A stretch of DNA of 64,000 nucleotides. Origin: Sphingobacterium corticibacterium (GTDB lineage Bacteria > Bacteroidota > Bacteroidia > Sphingobacteriales > Sphingobacteriaceae). Shown in pieces: positions 61,806 through 64,000 of the stretch. Each line of letters begins with the position of its first letter. The stretch's first letter is position 1. The stretch lies in contig NZ_SGIT01000002.1 in assembly GCF_004208525.1 (NCBI RefSeq), forward strand, positions 992,001 to 1,056,000. The letters are read 5' to 3'. The notes below the pieces were generated by a model. The model did no database searches, was not told the origin of the DNA, and saw only the letters and a program-made list of their open reading frames with translations. Made by a program: the position numbers and the translations under genes.

Positions 61806-63668
61806 ATGAAAAAAAATCTTTTACTTTCTTTTTTAGTACTTTTCCATACGTTCCTATTTGCACAACGGGCGGGATACTGGCAACAAGCTGTCGATTACAA
61901 AATGGATATCGATGTTGATGAAAAAAACTATCAATATCAAGGGAAGATGATCCTAAAATACACCAATAACTCCAATCAAGCACTTGGAAAGGTATACTTC
62001 CATCTCTATTTTAATGCATTCCAGCCGGGAAGTATGATGGATTACCGATTATCCCACATTTCCGACCCGGATCCACGGATGACAAATAACATAGGCACGT
62101 TAGAAAACCCGAAGATTCAGAGCCGGATTGCCACCTTGTCTCCAGAACAGATCGGCTACCAACGTATACATTCTCTTACGATGAACGGTCAACCGACCGC
62201 ATTCCACGTGGATTGCACGCTATTGGAAGTTACCCTACCTACGTCTATTCAAAAGGGAGAAACAGTTACATTCGACATGGATTGGGAAGCACAAATCCCG
62301 GAACAAATACGTCGTAGTGGACGAAATTCCAAAGAAGGTGTAGCACTATCCATGACACAATGGTATCCCAAGATGGCCCACTTCGATGAGTTTGGCTGGC
62401 ATCTAGATGAGTATGTTGCCCGGGAATTTGTAGCCCCCTTCGGTAATTTTGATGTCACCCTACATCTTCCTAAAGATTATGTCGTAGGAAGCTCAGGTGT
62501 GCTGCAAAATCCAACAGCAGTAAAAGGATATGACAAAAAAGCAAAGGTCGTTTCTTCTAATGGAAAAGCAACCTGGCATTTCAAAGCCGAGAACATCCAT
62601 GACTTCGCCTGGGCAGCGGATCCCAAGTTTGTTGTCGACTCTACAAAAAGTGCTGGTGACATCACGGTTTACACGGTTTATCTCCCAACCAATAAACAAG
62701 TGAAAGAAAATTGGAAAACGGCTCAGGGACTCGCTGCCGAGTTTTTTGATTTTTGTGCAGAACGTTTTGGTCCGTATCCGTGGCCAACATACACCATTGT
62801 TCAGGGAGGCGATGGCGGTATGGAATATGGTACAGCCACCCTGGTAACAGGCGGGCGTGATATTCAAAGTTTGGTAGGTGTTATTTTCCATGAAGCTGCC
62901 CACTCCTGGTATCAGCATCTTTTTGGCATCAATGAAACCGTAGACGAATGGTTCGATGAAGGATTTACCAGTTATATCGAGGAATTAGGTTTCCAAACTT
63001 TGTTCGAAAAAAGAGGCCAGTTAGACACTAATCCGGTCATCAATGCCTACCGTGCATACTACAAATTGGCTTTGTCCGGTAAGGAGGAACCTATGAGCTT
63101 ACTCGCAGATTACTACGACACCAATTACGGCTATAGTCAACAGGCATATCATAAAGGACAGGTTTTCGCACAACAGTTGGGCTATATTATCGGCCAGCAA
63201 AACTTAGATAAAACTTTTTTGAAGTTTTATCAGCTGTGGAAGTTCAAACACCCCACGCCCAACGATTTTAAACGGGTAGCTGAGGAAGTCTCCGGCATCA
63301 ATTTAAAGTGGTACTTCAATTTATTTGTGAACACCACCCGTACAATCGACTATGCTATCGAAAAGGTAGCCGACCATGAAATTACCTTACGAAATAAATC
63401 AAATATCGCGATGCCTATTGATCTGTTAGTGGAATATGAAGACGGTACAAAGGAACTCTTCTATATTCCGTTACGTGAAATGCGTGGTGAGAAACCTGTA
63501 GAATCCTTTTCTATTTACGACGGGGCTCAGCGCACCGTATTGGAAGATTGGTTCTGGACAAAACCGAGTTATACATTGCAAACAGGCAAAAAGCCGGTTA
63601 AGGTACAGCTCGATCCCTCGCTACGGTTGGCGGATATCGAATCGGCTGATAATAGTTGGAGGAAGTAA
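61806..63668 (+). CDS. M1-family zinc metallopeptidase (aminopeptidase-like)
   Basis: This 620-residue secreted protein (signal ending FLFAQ) has the M1 zinc site HEAAH (His362, Glu363, His366) and Glu385 in WFDEGF, exactly the HExxH-x18-E spacing. GGDGGMEYG replaces the typical GxMEN motif. The N-terminal beta domain (YQYQGKMILKYTNNS...) and helical C-terminus agree with M1 enzymes. It probably trims peptides in the periplasm or at the surface. It starts at the base after the stop of the PH-like gene. Confidence 0.94.
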   Translation: MKKNLLLSFLVLFHTFLFAQRAGYWQQAVDYKMDIDVDEKNYQYQGKMILKYTNNSNQALGKVYFHLYFNAFQPGSMMDYRLSHISDPDPRMTNNIGTLENPKIQSRIATLSPEQIGYQRIHSLTMNGQPTAFHVDCTLLEVTLPTSIQKGETVTFDMDWEAQIPEQIRRSGRNSKEGVALSMTQWYPKMAHFDEFGWHLDEYVAREFVAPFGNFDVTLHLPKDYVVGSSGVLQNPTAVKGYDKKAKVVSSNGKATWHFKAENIHDFAWAADPKFVVDSTKSAGDITVYTVYLPTNKQVKENWKTAQGLAAEFFDFCAERFGPYPWPTYTIVQGGDGGMEYGTATLVTGGRDIQSLVGVIFHEAAHSWYQHLFGINETVDEWFDEGFTSYIEELGFQTLFEKRGQLDTNPVINAYRAYYKLALSGKEEPMSLLADYYDTNYGYSQQAYHKGQVFAQQLGYIIGQQNLDKTFLKFYQLWKFKHPTPNDFKRVAEEVSGINLKWYFNLFVNTTRTIDYAIEKVADHEITLRNKSNIAMPIDLLVEYEDGTKELFYIPLREMRGEKPVESFSIYDGAQRTVLEDWFWTKPSYTLQTGKKPVKVQLDPSLRLADIESADNSWRK

Positions 63669-63671
63669 ACA

Positions 63672-64000
63672 TGATCTACTTCCATATCCCATTTTGTAAA
63701 CAAGCTTGTCATTACTGCGACTTCCATTTCAGCACTTCGATGAAATATAAAGACGAGATGATGCTAGCCTTACAAAAGGAAGTAGCGCTACGCGCGGAAT
63801 ATCTGGCGGATAAAACCATAAGATCCATTTATTTCGGTGGGGGAACCCCCTCGCTGCTGACGGCGGACGAAATCGAACGGCTGATCGGGCAGGTTGCCGC
63901 ACATTTCGAGATCGCCAGTGATGCAGAGATCACACTCGAAGCGAACCCTGATGATCTGGACAAGGCCAAGGTACAAGCATTACGCCATACCCCCATCAAC
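63672..64000 (+). CDS. hemW: HemW-like radical SAM protein (partial)
   Basis: The frame opens at ATG 63672, 4 bp after the M1 gene, and runs off the right edge (about 109 codons). IYFHIPFCKQACHYCDFHF carries Cys9, Cys13 and Cys16 of the radical SAM cluster, and YFGGGTPSLL and ITLEANPDDL are HemW/HemN hallmarks. HemW is a heme chaperone; the related HemN oxidises coproporphyrinogen III without oxygen. The short N-terminus before the cluster favours HemW. Confidence 0.93.

Overview
The window is from a member of the Bacteroidota, most likely family Sphingobacteriaceae (Sphingobacterium, Olivibacter or Parapedobacter-like). The evidence is a SusD lipoprotein, a SusR-like membrane-spanning regulator, many lipoproteins with LxxC lipoboxes, FadL/OmpP1 porins, class Ib RNR with NrdI, and promoters of the Bacteroidota type (TTTG-N19-TAnnTTTG). 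No phage, insertion sequence, CRISPR array, rRNA or tRNA was recognised.

Bases 1-19,041 hold a polysaccharide or glycan utilisation locus, all on the minus strand. A SusR-like sensor/regulator (17431-19041) is followed by a tightly packed operon: surface lipoprotein with Ig-like, ricin-like and propeller-like parts, GH78 rhamnosidase, SGNH esterase, GH38-like mannosidase, GH92, GH2 beta-mannosidase-like enzyme with a discoidin domain, a second GH92, and SusD running off the left edge. Together they suggest de-esterification and stepwise removal of alpha-mannose, beta-mannose (or glucosamine) and rhamnose from a mannose-rich glycan such as a high-mannose N-glycan, yeast mannan or rhamnomannan.

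A 570-bp AT-rich spacer with DnaA-box-like sites separates this from a plus-strand nrdH-like/nrdI/nrdE/nrdF operon for deoxyribonucleotide synthesis. Bases 23.6-29 kb carry a housekeeping run: FAH-family hydrolase, LytM/M23 protein, Bcp peroxiredoxin, glycyl-tRNA synthetase and a D-2-hydroxyacid dehydrogenase. Bases 29-38 kb mix lipoproteins, Tpx, a sulfhydrylase, FadL plus a GDSL lipoprotein, OsmC, and a lipoprotein with a bacteriocin-like glycine-zipper tail.

Bases 38-53.5 kb carry uvrA, a TPM-domain membrane protein, a DKNYY-like repeat protein, mutL, an active and a probably inactive rhomboid, an endonuclease/exonuclease/phosphatase-family protein, a CtpA protease, an HU-like protein and fumC. 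Bases 53.9-64 kb carry a TelA/XpaC-like pair, an MFS exporter, an NlpE-like lipoprotein, a nitroreductase, pepT, a WG-repeat protein, an M1 aminopeptidase and the start of hemW.

The least explained structures are non-coding: four GCATATGC palindromes at an exact 22-bp period after the HU gene, a dispersed ~110-bp repeat ending in a 10-bp hairpin (37.9 and 53.8 kb), and a nested ~126-bp inverted repeat at 53.5 kb. Among proteins, the glycine-zipper lipoprotein and the GH38-like enzyme with altered catalytic motifs stand out. All functional calls rest on reading motifs by eye; no database search was possible.
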